NCBI GenBank assembly: GCA_045653805.1 | Contig: JAZOMF010000075.1 | Coordinates: 1 to 64,000, forward strand | Reading direction: 5' to 3' | DNA from: SVTX01 sp045653805 | GTDB taxonomy: Bacteria; Bacillota; Clostridia; Oscillospirales; CAG-272 | DNA: 64,000 nt | Shown: positions 49,638 to 58,258 of the stretch, one piece after another | How the letters are laid out: each line of letters opens with the position of its first letter | Position numbering within the stretch: position 1 is the stretch's first letter | Position numbers and translations under genes: made by a program | The notes under the pieces: model-generated | Told to the model about the DNA's origin: nothing | Database searches by the model: none | Seen by the model: the letters and a program-made list of their open reading frames with translations, nothing else

Positions 49638-49733
49638 AAAACTCTCTCAATATCAAATATGTCTAATTATATCATATTTTGCCCGCTTTGTCATAAAAAA
49701 GCAAAAAAATTTACACAACTTCCAAAATTTCAC

Positions 49734-49762
49734 TTGTAAATAGGGAAGAAATGTAATATAAT
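49734..49762 (+). promoter_or_regulatory. Promoter of the GNAT gene
   Basis: TTGTAA (49734-49739), spacer 17, TATAAT (49757-49762). Confidence 0.7.
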
Positions 49763-49791
49763 CTATCTAACGATACTTTTGCGAGGCAAAA

Positions 49792-50370
49792 ATGAAAAAA
49801 GAACTTATATACAGCATATTTTCAAATATCCCAACTCTTGAAACTGATAGGTGTATTTTGCGCAAATTGAGTCTTGACGATACCGACGATATGCACGAAT
49901 ATTCAGGCAATCACGATGTCACGAAATATCTCACTTGGTCGCCTCATCCTGACAAGGCGTATACTCTCGAATACCTTATGTATCTGCAAAATAGATATAA
50001 GACAGGCGATTTCTTCGATTGGGCAGTCATCTGCAAGGATAGTGGCAAGATGATTGGAACCTGCGGCTTTACCCGATTCTTCTTCGCACATAACGGCGCC
50101 GAAATAGGCTACGTACTCAATCCTGCATATCACGGCAAAGGGATCGGCACAGAGGTGGTTGGCAGAGTTATAAAATACGGCTTCGAAAACCTCGCCCTTG
50201 AGCGGATCGAAGGTAAATTTATGATAGAAAATGAGGCATCACGCCGCGTTATGGAGAAAAACGGTATGGTGTTCGAGGGCATACGCCGCAAGGGAATGCT
50301 CATCAAAGGTGTTTACCGTAACGTGGGCAGTTGCGCTATCATCAAGGAAGATTTTTTCAAAAATGTATGA
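49792..50370 (+). CDS. GNAT-family N-acetyltransferase (RimJ/RimL type)
   Basis: A 192-residue acetyltransferase: LETDRCILRKLSLDDTDD opens the fold, AEIGYVLNPAYHGKGIGTEV is the acetyl-CoA loop, and NEASRRVMEKNGMVFEG the C-terminal signature. Substrate unknown. A GCGAGG ribosome site precedes the ATG. It is related in type, though not closely in sequence, to the cassette GNAT at 39302. It is transcribed alone, just upstream of the tRNA. Confidence 0.9.
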   Translation: MKKELIYSIFSNIPTLETDRCILRKLSLDDTDDMHEYSGNHDVTKYLTWSPHPDKAYTLEYLMYLQNRYKTGDFFDWAVICKDSGKMIGTCGFTRFFFAHNGAEIGYVLNPAYHGKGIGTEVVGRVIKYGFENLALERIEGKFMIENEASRRVMEKNGMVFEGIRRKGMLIKGVYRNVGSCAIIKEDFFKNV

Positions 50371-50378
50371 TTTGGCAC

Positions 50379-50407
50379 TTGAAAAAGCGCCGTATATGTG
50401 CTATAAT
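50379..50407 (+). promoter_or_regulatory. Promoter of tRNA-Arg
   Basis: TTGAAA (50379-50384), spacer 17, TATAAT (50402-50407), 33 bases before the tRNA. Confidence 0.75.
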
Positions 50408-50440
50408 ACTTTTTGTTGTAAAATAAATTGAATATCGCAC

Positions 50441-50515
50441 GCCTCCATAGTTAAATGGATATAATAAGCCCCTCCTAAGGGTTAGTTATGGGTTCGATTC
50501 CCGTTGGGGGTGCCA
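50441..50515 (+). tRNA. tRNA-Arg (anticodon CCU)
   Basis: A full cloverleaf can be drawn: acceptor GCCTCCA with TGGGGGT, D-stem GTTA with TAAT, anticodon stem AGCCC with GGGTT and loop CTCCTAA giving anticodon CCU (reads AGG), T-stem ATGGG with CCCGT and loop TTCGATT. Discriminator G, and CCA is encoded (50513-50515). The tRNA body is 72 bases. Confidence 0.95.
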
Positions 50516-50562
50516 AAAGGGTCAAGCTGCCCGCGGCTTGACCCTTTTGGCACCCCCAACGG
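50501..50562 (+). terminator. Long inverted repeat: tRNA-Arg 3' end plus terminator
   Basis: The 27-base arm 50501-50527 (starting CCGTTGGGGGTGCC inside the tRNA and ending GGGTCAAGC) is perfectly complementary to 50536-50562, with an eight-base loop. The inner AAAGGGTCAAGC part is a normal terminator stem without much of a T tract. The outer part is a reverse copy of the tRNA T-arm/acceptor 3' end, so the precursor could fold in two competing ways. Confidence 0.85.
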
Positions 50563-50845
50563 AGTAAATTGAATGCTTCACTAAATTGCGAAATAATTTG
50601 TGTAAAGGTTCTGATTCCAAACATCACTACGTGATGATTTCATGCCGAAGACAAGCAACTATTCGACTCTTAGAAAGAACAACAAGTAAAATCCGTAAAA
50701 AAAAGCCATATTTTATCGATTTTTCATAACAATTTATCGATTTTCCATTGTAAAATTTATAGCAATCTGCTATAATTAAGTGAATAGACCGGCGTATATG
50801 CCGGTTTAAATGAAAAATGAAACTATTTTTAGGAGGTAAAATATC
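50563..50845 (+). promoter_or_regulatory. Regulatory region of the DegT-Gfo operon
   Basis: No gene is seen in this stretch. Two identical TTTATCGATTTT elements (50712-50723, 50733-50744) lie 21 bases apart, two helical turns, just before a promoter with TTGTAA (50748-50753), spacer 17 and TATAAT (50771-50776); they could bind a regulator. A short hairpin ACCGGC/GCCGGT lies in the leader at 50788-50805. CATCAC-TAC-GTGATG at 50620-50634 is a further small palindrome. Confidence 0.65.
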
Positions 50846-52156
50846 ATGGGAAAACAAACGACTGATTTCAGATACAACACAGGTGCTACCAGAGTACCGT
50901 GGGCTGCAGTTGGTGAAAACTACAACGTTCATGACCTTATGGAAATTATCCGTTTCCTTATGCAGGGCGAGGGCGAAGAATACGATGCTGCTATTGCTGC
51001 AGTATGGGAGCAGGTTAAGAAGTTGGATACAGTTTCTCACGCACCCGGTAAGCTTTCTCTCGGAAGCAAGGTAGCAGCAGCTGAGGAGGCTTGTAACGAA
51101 TATCTCAAAACAGAGTCTTCCACCTTTGTAACCAATGCAACCGCAGGATTTGAGATCGCATACAAGTATGCAAACCTTAAGGCAGGTGACGAGGTTATCG
51201 TTCCCGCTATCACCTTCGTTGCTACTATGGCATATCCTCTTGCTATCGGATGCAAGCTCGTTTTTGCTGACGTTGATCCCAGAACCATCAATATGGATCC
51301 TGCAGACGTTGCTCGCAAGATCACTCCCAAGACCAAGATGATCGTTCCCGTACATATCGGCGGTTATCCCGTTGACCTTGACCCCATTCTTGAGCTTGCA
51401 AAGAAGAATAATATTGTTGTTCTTGAAGACGCTGCTCACGCATTCGGTGCAATGTATAAGGGCAGAATGATCGGTACTATCGGTGATTTCGGTGCATTCT
51501 CCATGCATGAGGTTAAGAACATCACCTCCTTCGGTGAGGGCGGTATTCTTTGTACCTCCATCCCCGGCTATACTCCTCACATGAAGAGAGCTCGTTTCTT
51601 GGGTCTTGACTTCACTTGCCCCATCAAGGATTGGCTCTACAACATCACGCCCATCCCCGGAAAGGAAGCTCCTTTCGTTCCCGGAAACTCCTCTACTACT
51701 GAGATCCAGGGTCTCGGACTCACTCTTCAGGTTGCAAGAAACGAGGAGATCATCGCAATACGTCGCAAGGCTGCTGAATATCTTACCAAGAGATTTGCTG
51801 AAAACGACGCTATCGTTCCTCAGCTTCTTGACAGCGACGAGATCAAGCCTACTTACCACCTCTACCTCCTCCAGATCGATCCTGCCAAGGCCGGCGGCGA
51901 TATTCAGGTGCTTAAGAAGAAGCTTGAAGAGAAGGGCGTTACTCAGATCGCGCACTTCGGTCCCCTCTACCGCTTCAAGATCGTTCAGGATATGGGCTAC
52001 GATTCTGACGAGATCGCAAAGACTTGTCCCGTATGTGAAGAGGTATTCTACAAGAGATTTACTCACCTTCCTCTCTACGGTCTCTCCGACGAGCAGATCG
52101 AGTACATGGCAGACGCCGTTCTCGAGGCAGTTGCAGAGATGCAGCGCGGCGAATAA
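50846..52156 (+). CDS. DegT/DnrJ/EryC1/StrS-family aminotransferase
   Basis: A 436-residue PLP enzyme of the sugar-aminotransferase family. VTNATAGFEIAYKYANLKAG binds the cofactor phosphate, EDAAHAFGA carries the acidic residue and SMHEVKNITSFGEGG the catalytic Lys. These enzymes transfer an amino group to keto-sugars or keto-cyclitols. The next gene encodes a Gfo/Idh/MocA dehydrogenase that could make the keto substrate, an arrangement known from amino-sugar pathways such as neotrehalosadiamine. TAGGAGG precedes the start. The substrate is unknown. Confidence 0.9.
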   Translation: MGKQTTDFRYNTGATRVPWAAVGENYNVHDLMEIIRFLMQGEGEEYDAAIAAVWEQVKKLDTVSHAPGKLSLGSKVAAAEEACNEYLKTESSTFVTNATAGFEIAYKYANLKAGDEVIVPAITFVATMAYPLAIGCKLVFADVDPRTINMDPADVARKITPKTKMIVPVHIGGYPVDLDPILELAKKNNIVVLEDAAHAFGAMYKGRMIGTIGDFGAFSMHEVKNITSFGEGGILCTSIPGYTPHMKRARFLGLDFTCPIKDWLYNITPIPGKEAPFVPGNSSTTEIQGLGLTLQVARNEEIIAIRRKAAEYLTKRFAENDAIVPQLLDSDEIKPTYHLYLLQIDPAKAGGDIQVLKKKLEEKGVTQIAHFGPLYRFKIVQDMGYDSDEIAKTCPVCEEVFYKRFTHLPLYGLSDEQIEYMADAVLEAVAEMQRGE

Positions 52157-52175
52157 TTGAAATTTGCTTAATGCT

Positions 52176-52209
52176 TTTGTGCCTTTGCGCTTTGGCGCAA
52201 AGGCACAAA
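52176..52209 (+). terminator. Hairpin between aminotransferase and dehydrogenase genes
   Basis: TTTGTGCCTTTGCGC (52176-52190), loop TTTG, GCGCAAAGGCACAAA (52195-52209). It lacks a T tract and may only reduce read-through. Confidence 0.7.
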
Positions 52210-52252
52210 TATAAAAGAACGAAAACTTCCTAAAATCGAAAGGAATATATTT

Positions 52253-53293
52253 ATGAGAAAGATCAAATGGGGCGTTATCGGTTGCGGCGGTATTGCTGAC
52301 CGCAGAACTCTTCCCGGAATGATGCTCTCCGACATCGCAGAGCTTGTTGCAGTAATGGACGTAAATCCCGATTTCGCAGAAAAATGCAAAGAAAAATACG
52401 GTGCAAAATATGCTTTCACTACTCACGAGGAGCTTTTGGCTATCGATGAGATCGAGCCACTATATATCGCATCCCCCGTATTCTGCCACAAGGAGCAGGC
52501 TTTGGCGGCGGCAAAAGCCGGCAAACACATCCTGCTCGAAAAGCCCATGGGCTTGACCGTTGCAGACAGTGAGGAAATAATCGCAGCTTGCGATGCGGCA
52601 GGAGTTAAGCTGGGCGTTGGCTTTATGATGAGATTCCACGCATATCACCAGGCTATGAAGCAGTTGATTGCAGATGGCAAGATCGGTGACATAGTATCTA
52701 TGAGAGCGCAGTTTAGCTGCTGGTATCCCGAAATGGCTAATTGCTGGAGACAGGACAAGAAGCTTTCTGGCGGCGGTGCGCTTATGGATCTTGGAATCCA
52801 TTGTATCGACCTTCTTCAGTACATCTCCGGTCTTGATGCAGTTGAGTGCTTCGGATTTGCGCAGAATCAGACCTTCAATTACTCGGCAGACGACTCCGCA
52901 AATGTTATCATGAAGATGAACAATGGCGCTCTTGCATATGTTGACGTTAACTTCAACATTCCCGATGCAGCCGGATCTGCTCCTCTTGAATTCTATGGAA
53001 CAAAGGGAAGCATCATTGCCAGCGGCACACTCTCTCAGGTAATGAGCGGATCTGTTAAAGTTCTCGCTTGTCCTGAGACAAAGGGATATGACGCACAGCA
53101 GGATCACAACCTCGTTGAGCCTATTGAGCTTACCATCGAAGAGGGTAATATGTACACCCTTGAGCTTGATGCTTTCGCAAACGCAATTATCAACGACACC
53201 GAGCCCCCCGTAAGTGGCAAGGGAACTCTCTCGGTTCAGAAGATAATCGAATCAGTTTATACCTCTAACGGAAGCGTTACAAAAATCAAGTAA
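52253..53293 (+). CDS. Gfo/Idh/MocA-family oxidoreductase
   Basis: A 346-residue NAD(P)-dependent sugar or cyclitol dehydrogenase. GVIGCGGIADRRTLPG is the Rossmann loop; EKPMGLT carries the catalytic Lys of the EKP motif, and GGGALMDLGIHCIDLLQYI the conserved DxGxHxxD-type motif. It probably oxidises a sugar hydroxyl for the upstream aminotransferase. A GAAAGGAA ribosome site precedes the start. Confidence 0.9.
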   Translation: MRKIKWGVIGCGGIADRRTLPGMMLSDIAELVAVMDVNPDFAEKCKEKYGAKYAFTTHEELLAIDEIEPLYIASPVFCHKEQALAAAKAGKHILLEKPMGLTVADSEEIIAACDAAGVKLGVGFMMRFHAYHQAMKQLIADGKIGDIVSMRAQFSCWYPEMANCWRQDKKLSGGGALMDLGIHCIDLLQYISGLDAVECFGFAQNQTFNYSADDSANVIMKMNNGALAYVDVNFNIPDAAGSAPLEFYGTKGSIIASGTLSQVMSGSVKVLACPETKGYDAQQDHNLVEPIELTIEEGNMYTLELDAFANAIINDTEPPVSGKGTLSVQKIIESVYTSNGSVTKIK

Positions 53294-53300
53294 ATATAAC

Positions 53301-53334
53301 TGCCCCGTTCACAAAAAGTGAATGGGGCGATTTT
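53301..53334 (+). terminator. Terminator of the DegT-Gfo operon
   Basis: GCCCCGTTCAC (53301-53311), loop AAAAA, GTGAATGGGGC (53317-53327), then GATTTTT. Confidence 0.92.
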
Positions 53335-53357
53335 TCACTCTATTTTTGTTTTAATTA

Positions 53358-53386
53358 TTGAAATCTTGCACAAAATATGGTATAAT
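53358..53386 (+). promoter_or_regulatory. Promoter of the branching-enzyme gene
   Basis: TTGAAA (53358-53363), spacer 17, TATAAT (53381-53386). Confidence 0.75.
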
Positions 53387-53421
53387 TATCTTGTATTACG
53401 ATTTTAGAAAGGAAAGCCGCT

Positions 53422-55410
53422 ATGCCATATAAGATTTTTGAGCATGACCCCTGTCTTTTGCCCTTTGAAAAGGACATTGAGCTTCGCATGGCTAACTATG
53501 CCAAAAAGAGGGAAGAACTTGTAGGAAAAGGCGGCAATCTCCGCGATTTTGCTAACGGTCACGAATATTTCGGCTTCCATAAGACTGAAAAAGGATGGTA
53601 TTATCGCGAGTGGGCACCTGCCGCAGACGAAGTATTTCTTACGGGAGACTTCACCGATTGGCGATGGTTTGACCATAAACTCACAAATCTCGGCAACGGT
53701 GTTTTCGAGGTGTTTATAGAGGGGGCAGATACCCTTTATAACGGCTGTCACGTCGCCTCAATAGTTCGAAACGGCGAAAAGCTACTTCAGAGAATACCGC
53801 TTTATATCCGTAGAGTTGAGCAAGACCCCACAAGCTTTGCTTGGTGCGGAGTTATCGTAGACGAGCCCGAATATAAGTGGAAAAAGAAAAGCTTCACCCC
53901 CAAAAAGGAGCTTTACGTTTACGAGTGTCATATCGGAATGGCGCAGGAAAAGGAAGGGCTTGGCACTTATAGAGAATTCAAGGATAATATCCTTCCGAGA
54001 ATCAAGGAGCTTGGCTACAACACCATTCAGATAATGGCAATTATGGAGCATCCCTATTACGGCTCTTTCGGCTATCAGGTGTCCTCCTTCTTTGCTGCAT
54101 CCTCAAAATTCGGCACCCCAAATGAGCTAAAAGAGCTTATCGACGCCGCTCACTCTATGGGAATTGCCGTGCTTCTTGATCTTGTTCATTCCCACGCGGT
54201 CAAAAACACCGCCGAGGGGATCAATGAGTTTGACGGCACCACATATCAGTTCTTCCATGAGGGAGAGCGAGGAGATCACCCCGCTTGGGGCACAAAGCTC
54301 TTTAATTATAACAAAAACGAGGTCATTCATTTTCTCCTTTCCAACCTTAAATTCTGGCTGGACGAATACCGATTCGACGGCTTCCGTTTCGACGGCGTGA
54401 CCTCTATGATATACCACGATCACGGTCTTGGCGTTGCGTTTCCCGACTACTCTAAGTATTTCTCGCTGAACACCGACACCGAGGCTATCACATATCTCCA
54501 GCTTGCCAACGAGCTGATAAGGGAAGTCAACCCCAAGGCGATAACTATTGCCGAGGATATGTCGGCTATGCCCGGAATGTGCTTGCCCATCGAGGAGGGA
54601 GGAATCGGCTTTGACTACCGCCTTGCTATGGGCTCGCCCGATATGTGGATCAAGCTTCTCAAAAACGTTCCCGACGAGCATTGGGATATGTGGCAGATAT
54701 GGTGTGAGCTGACGAGCAGACGTCCTGCCGAAAAATATATCGGTTACTCCGAATCTCACGATCAGGCACTTGTAGGCGATAAGACTATAATGTTCCGTTT
54801 GTGCGACAGTAACATGTACACCTCAATGTCCAAGTCCACTCCCGACCCCGTAATCGACAGAGGAATGGCTCTCCATAAGCTTATCCGCTTGGTTACAATG
54901 TCGCTTGGCGGCGAGGGATACCTCAACTTTATGGGCAACGAATTCGGTCATCCCGAATGGATAGATTTCCCCAGAGAGGGCAACGGCTGGAGTTATTTCT
55001 ATTGTCGCCGACAGTGGCATCTTGCCGATGATGGCACTTTAAAATACGGATATTTGCGCGAATTCGACAAGGAGCTTGTTTCCTTAACGAAAGACAATAA
55101 AATATTTAAGAAAAAAACAAAATGCCTCTTTGTCGGCAACGACGATAAGGTGCTGAACTACGAGCGCGGCGGACTTATCTTTGCGCTAAATCTCCATCCC
55201 ACGAACAGTTACGAGGGATATTGGATAAACGTACCCACCGTCGGAAAATACAAGGTAATTTTGTCAACTGACGACGAGAGCTTTGGCGGCTATGACCGCA
55301 TTTCCAAGGAATACGTCTACACCGCAGAGAAGCACCCCGACAAAAAAGCAAAATTGCGGATTTATCTCCCCGCAAGAACGGGAATCTGCTTGCAAAAGAT
55401 CAAGGAATAA
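53422..55410 (+). CDS. glgB: 1,4-alpha-glucan branching enzyme, eukaryote-type GH13
   Basis: A 662-residue glycogen branching enzyme. An N-terminal CBM48 domain (EYFGFHKTEKGWYYREWAPA) precedes the GH13 barrel, with the nucleophile Asp in DGFRFDGVTSM, the acid Glu in TIAEDMSAM and the stabilising Asp in SESHDQ, then a C-terminal beta domain. The YECHIGMAQEKEGLGTYREF block and overall order fit the GH13_8 group seen in eukaryotes and some gut bacteria rather than the usual GlgB. No other glg genes are adjacent; a HAD phosphatase follows four bases later. Confidence 0.92.
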   Translation: MPYKIFEHDPCLLPFEKDIELRMANYAKKREELVGKGGNLRDFANGHEYFGFHKTEKGWYYREWAPAADEVFLTGDFTDWRWFDHKLTNLGNGVFEVFIEGADTLYNGCHVASIVRNGEKLLQRIPLYIRRVEQDPTSFAWCGVIVDEPEYKWKKKSFTPKKELYVYECHIGMAQEKEGLGTYREFKDNILPRIKELGYNTIQIMAIMEHPYYGSFGYQVSSFFAASSKFGTPNELKELIDAAHSMGIAVLLDLVHSHAVKNTAEGINEFDGTTYQFFHEGERGDHPAWGTKLFNYNKNEVIHFLLSNLKFWLDEYRFDGFRFDGVTSMIYHDHGLGVAFPDYSKYFSLNTDTEAITYLQLANELIREVNPKAITIAEDMSAMPGMCLPIEEGGIGFDYRLAMGSPDMWIKLLKNVPDEHWDMWQIWCELTSRRPAEKYIGYSESHDQALVGDKTIMFRLCDSNMYTSMSKSTPDPVIDRGMALHKLIRLVTMSLGGEGYLNFMGNEFGHPEWIDFPREGNGWSYFYCRRQWHLADDGTLKYGYLREFDKELVSLTKDNKIFKKKTKCLFVGNDDKVLNYERGGLIFALNLHPTNSYEGYWINVPTVGKYKVILSTDDESFGGYDRISKEYVYTAEKHPDKKAKLRIYLPARTGICLQKIKE

Positions 55411-55414
55411 GAAA

Positions 55415-56122
55415 ATGAAAATAACTACTGTTTTATTCGATCTCGACGGCACGCTTTTGCCTATGGAGCAAGATACCTTTATTGCCGCCTATTCGAGTGG
55501 TCTTGCAATGGCGATCTCCCCCTTTGGGTTTGATAAAGCTATGCTCGGCAAGGCTCTGTGGGCGGGAATAAGCGCCATGGTAAAAAATGATGGAGAAAGA
55601 ACCAACGAAAAAGTGTTTAACGAGGCTTTTTCGGCGGTTATTGGTATGGACATAGCAAAATTGCAAAGTTTATTTGACGAATATTACGTCAACGAGTTTC
55701 ACAAGGTCAAAAACGTCTGCGGATACAACGATAAAACAGCCCAAACCGTTCGCGAGATCAAAAATATGGGGTTTCGCGTGGCTCTTGCTACAAACCCATT
55801 CTTTCCATCAACCGCTACCGAGCAGAGAATAGGCTGGACGGGTCTCACCCCCTCGGATTTTGAGATTTTCACCACATTTGAGGATTCTCATTTCTGCAAG
55901 CCCAATCTCGATTATTACCGCGAGGTAATGGCAAAGCTGGGTGTTTCTCCCGGGGAGTGCCTAATGGTAGGAAATGACGTGGGCGAGGATATGATTGCCG
56001 AAGCTCTCGGTTGCAAGGTGTTTTTGCTTACAGAATGCATTATAAATAAATCAAACAAGGACATTTCGGTCTATCCTCACGGAGATCTTGATGATCTTTT
56101 GGCTTTCGTTAAAGAGCTTTGA
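55415..56122 (+). CDS. HAD-superfamily phosphatase
   Basis: A 235-residue HAD hydrolase. Motif I DLDGTLLP (nucleophile Asp9), motif II in ATNPF, motif III Lys in CKPNLDYY and motif IV GNDVGEDM are present with a helical cap. It probably hydrolyses a small phosphate ester; the substrate is unknown. I chose the ATG at 55415, just after the branching-enzyme stop; a longer frame upstream overlaps glgB. The coupling to glgB hints at a sugar phosphate substrate. Confidence 0.88.
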   Translation: MKITTVLFDLDGTLLPMEQDTFIAAYSSGLAMAISPFGFDKAMLGKALWAGISAMVKNDGERTNEKVFNEAFSAVIGMDIAKLQSLFDEYYVNEFHKVKNVCGYNDKTAQTVREIKNMGFRVALATNPFFPSTATEQRIGWTGLTPSDFEIFTTFEDSHFCKPNLDYYREVMAKLGVSPGECLMVGNDVGEDMIAEALGCKVFLLTECIINKSNKDISVYPHGDLDDLLAFVKEL

Positions 56123-56137
56123 ATTATAACTGAAAAT

Positions 56138-56171
56138 CGAAAACCACGGTGCAAAGGCACCGTGGTTTTCG
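56138..56171. terminator. Bidirectional terminator, HAD gene / nadE
   Basis: CGAAAACCACGGTGC (56138-56152), loop AAAG, GCACCGTGGTTTTCG (56157-56171). Confidence 0.9.
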
Positions 56172-56186
56172 TTATAAATTATCAAA

Positions 56187-58124
56187 TTAAAGTTCTGCCT
56201 TGATCTCTGCGATCTCATCAAGCCAAATCGCGCTTGTTGCATCGGAGGGCATCTTGAAATCGTTGTAGGAAAGTCCAACCGAGCCGACCTTGGGGCCGTC
56301 GGGCATGCAAGAACGCTTGAACTGCTGTGCGAAGAAACGGCGAGCAAATACCTCAAGCCACTTGATAAGGGTAGCATCGTCGTAAACTCCGTTAAAAGCT
56401 ATCTTTGCAAGTCTGAATATCTTCTTGAGCGAATATCCGTATCTTACGAAATTGAAGATATAGAAATCGTGAAGCTCGTAAGGGCCAACCAAGTCTTCAG
56501 TCACCTGCGCGATCTCTCCGTTGTCCTTTGCGGGAAGAAGCTCGGGAGACACGGGAGTGTCGAGAATATCGTAAAGGGAAGTAGCAAGCGCATCCTCTCC
56601 CTTTGCCTTTGCACTATCGGCACAATGTCTTACAACATGTCTGATAAGTGTCTTGGGGAGCGAGCTGTTAACACCGTACATAGACATGTGGTCTCCGTTG
56701 TAGGTAGCCCAACCAAGCGCAAGCTCGGAAAGGTCACCCGTACCGACTACGATACCACCCTCGGCATTGGCGATGTCCATAAGCACCTGGGTACGCTCTC
56801 TAGCTTGTGCATTTTCGTAAACCACGTTGTGGTTGTTCATATCGTGTCCAATGTCCTTAAAATGCTGCTCTACTGCGGCAAAAATGTTTACCTCTCGGAA
56901 ATCTACGCCTAAAGCCTCGCAAAGCACGGTAGCGTTATTTTTAGTTCTTCCGGTAGTGCCGAAGCAGGGCATAGTTACCGCAATTATATCCTTGCGGTCG
57001 CGTCCAAGGTAGTCCATAGCACGAGCCATAACCAAAATAGCAAGGCAGGAATCAAGTCCGCCCGAAATACCCACAACCGCTTTCTTGGCATAAGAAGCCT
57101 CTATTCTGCGAGCAAGACCCAAGGACTGAATATCCAGTATTCTCTCGCATCTTGCCGCTTTCTCGGGGCTTTCCGCGGGAACGAAGGGATGGGGCTCTAC
57201 ACTTCGTGTGAGAACTGTATCACATACCTCAAGATCAAATTCAATCTCGGAGAATTCCATTCCAAAGGTGTCCTTGGTAAATGTGTTCTTAATGCGTCTT
57301 TCACGGGATACGTTATGGAGGTCAACCTCGCTGATAACGAGGTCTCCGTCACCAAAGGGCTTTCTCTCCGCCAACAGTCTACCGCACTCAACAACCATGG
57401 CGTGACCGCCGAAAACTATGCAGGAGGTAGACTCGCCAAGTCCCGCACCTGAATAGATATAAGCCGAAAGTGTACGAGTGGACTGAGCGCATACCATCAT
57501 TCTGCGGTATTCTTCTTTGCCAACTGTTTCGCCAGAAGCCGCAGGATTAACAATTATAGTAGCACCTGCTGCTGCAAGCACGCTGGAGGGGGCAGCCGCA
57601 ACAAGCAAATCCTCACAGATCTCAATACCGAGGCGGAGCATAGGCATCTGACGGCAAACGAACATCTGCTTAAGACCAAGCATTACCACGCTATCGTCAA
57701 ATACATATGCAAAATTATCATCGGGAGCAGATGCGAATATTCTTGCCTCATAAGCCTCAAGATAAGTGGGAAGATTTTTCTTGGGAACCAGACCGAGGAG
57801 CTGACCGCCCGAAACTACTGCGGCACAGTTATAGATCTTATCGCTAAAGGAGATAGGCAGACCGATAACGCTGACCATATCGAGCATAGCGGTAGCATAA
57901 ATATACTCGCGAAGGGCATTAAGCGCACCGTCAAGCAGAGTGTCGGTACTGAAAAGGTCTCCGCAGGAGTATCCCGTAAGAGCAAGCTCAGGGAAAACAA
58001 GCACCTTGACACCTGCCTCGCTTGCCTTTTGTGCAAGAGAAATACAAGATTCGCAATTAAATTTAGTATTAGCCACCTTAACCGCAGGAACTGCAGCGGC
58101 AACCTTAATAAAACCGTCTTTCAT
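56187..58124 (-). CDS. nadE: Glutamine-dependent NAD+ synthetase
   Basis: A 645-residue two-domain enzyme that converts nicotinate adenine dinucleotide to NAD+. The N-terminal nitrilase-type glutaminase has its Glu-Lys-Cys triad in FPELALTGYS, PKKNLPTYLE and GIEICEDL; the C-terminal synthetase has the pyrophosphatase loop SGGLDSC and the GTGDLSELALGW segment. It belongs to the long actinobacterial/clostridial NadE type. AAGGAACGG lies 12 bases before the ATG, rather far. Confidence 0.94.
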   Translation of the reverse strand: MKDGFIKVAAAVPAVKVANTKFNCESCISLAQKASEAGVKVLVFPELALTGYSCGDLFSTDTLLDGALNALREYIYATAMLDMVSVIGLPISFSDKIYNCAAVVSGGQLLGLVPKKNLPTYLEAYEARIFASAPDDNFAYVFDDSVVMLGLKQMFVCRQMPMLRLGIEICEDLLVAAAPSSVLAAAGATIIVNPAASGETVGKEEYRRMMVCAQSTRTLSAYIYSGAGLGESTSCIVFGGHAMVVECGRLLAERKPFGDGDLVISEVDLHNVSRERRIKNTFTKDTFGMEFSEIEFDLEVCDTVLTRSVEPHPFVPAESPEKAARCERILDIQSLGLARRIEASYAKKAVVGISGGLDSCLAILVMARAMDYLGRDRKDIIAVTMPCFGTTGRTKNNATVLCEALGVDFREVNIFAAVEQHFKDIGHDMNNHNVVYENAQARERTQVLMDIANAEGGIVVGTGDLSELALGWATYNGDHMSMYGVNSSLPKTLIRHVVRHCADSAKAKGEDALATSLYDILDTPVSPELLPAKDNGEIAQVTEDLVGPYELHDFYIFNFVRYGYSLKKIFRLAKIAFNGVYDDATLIKWLEVFARRFFAQQFKRSCMPDGPKVGSVGLSYNDFKMPSDATSAIWLDEIAEIKAEL

Positions 58125-58214
58125 ATTAAATGACCGTTCCTTATTAAATAGTTATATAATCATAATAACACAAAAAATGAAATTTTACAATAGGATAATG
58201 CAATTTTTTTTTGC

Positions 58215-58257
58215 AAATAAATATCCCGAGAGTTTTTGACTCTCGGGATATTTATTT
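58215..58257 (-). terminator. Terminator of the acyl-CoA synthetase gene
   Basis: The stem AATATCCCGAGAGT pairs with ACTCTCGGGATATT around TTTTG, extended by AAATA/TATTT; it lies immediately after the stop codon on the minus strand. Confidence 0.9.
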
Positions 58258-58258
58258 A

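Noticed and set aside
50642..50689. Short frame starting MPKTSNYSTLRKNNK after the tRNA, like an integrase N-terminus
   Set aside because: Only 15 codons with no continuation in any frame; too short to support a remnant call.
50627..52426. Open frame of 599 codons on the minus strand opposite the DegT gene
   Set aside because: Overlaps two clear genes and their promoter; no homology visible.
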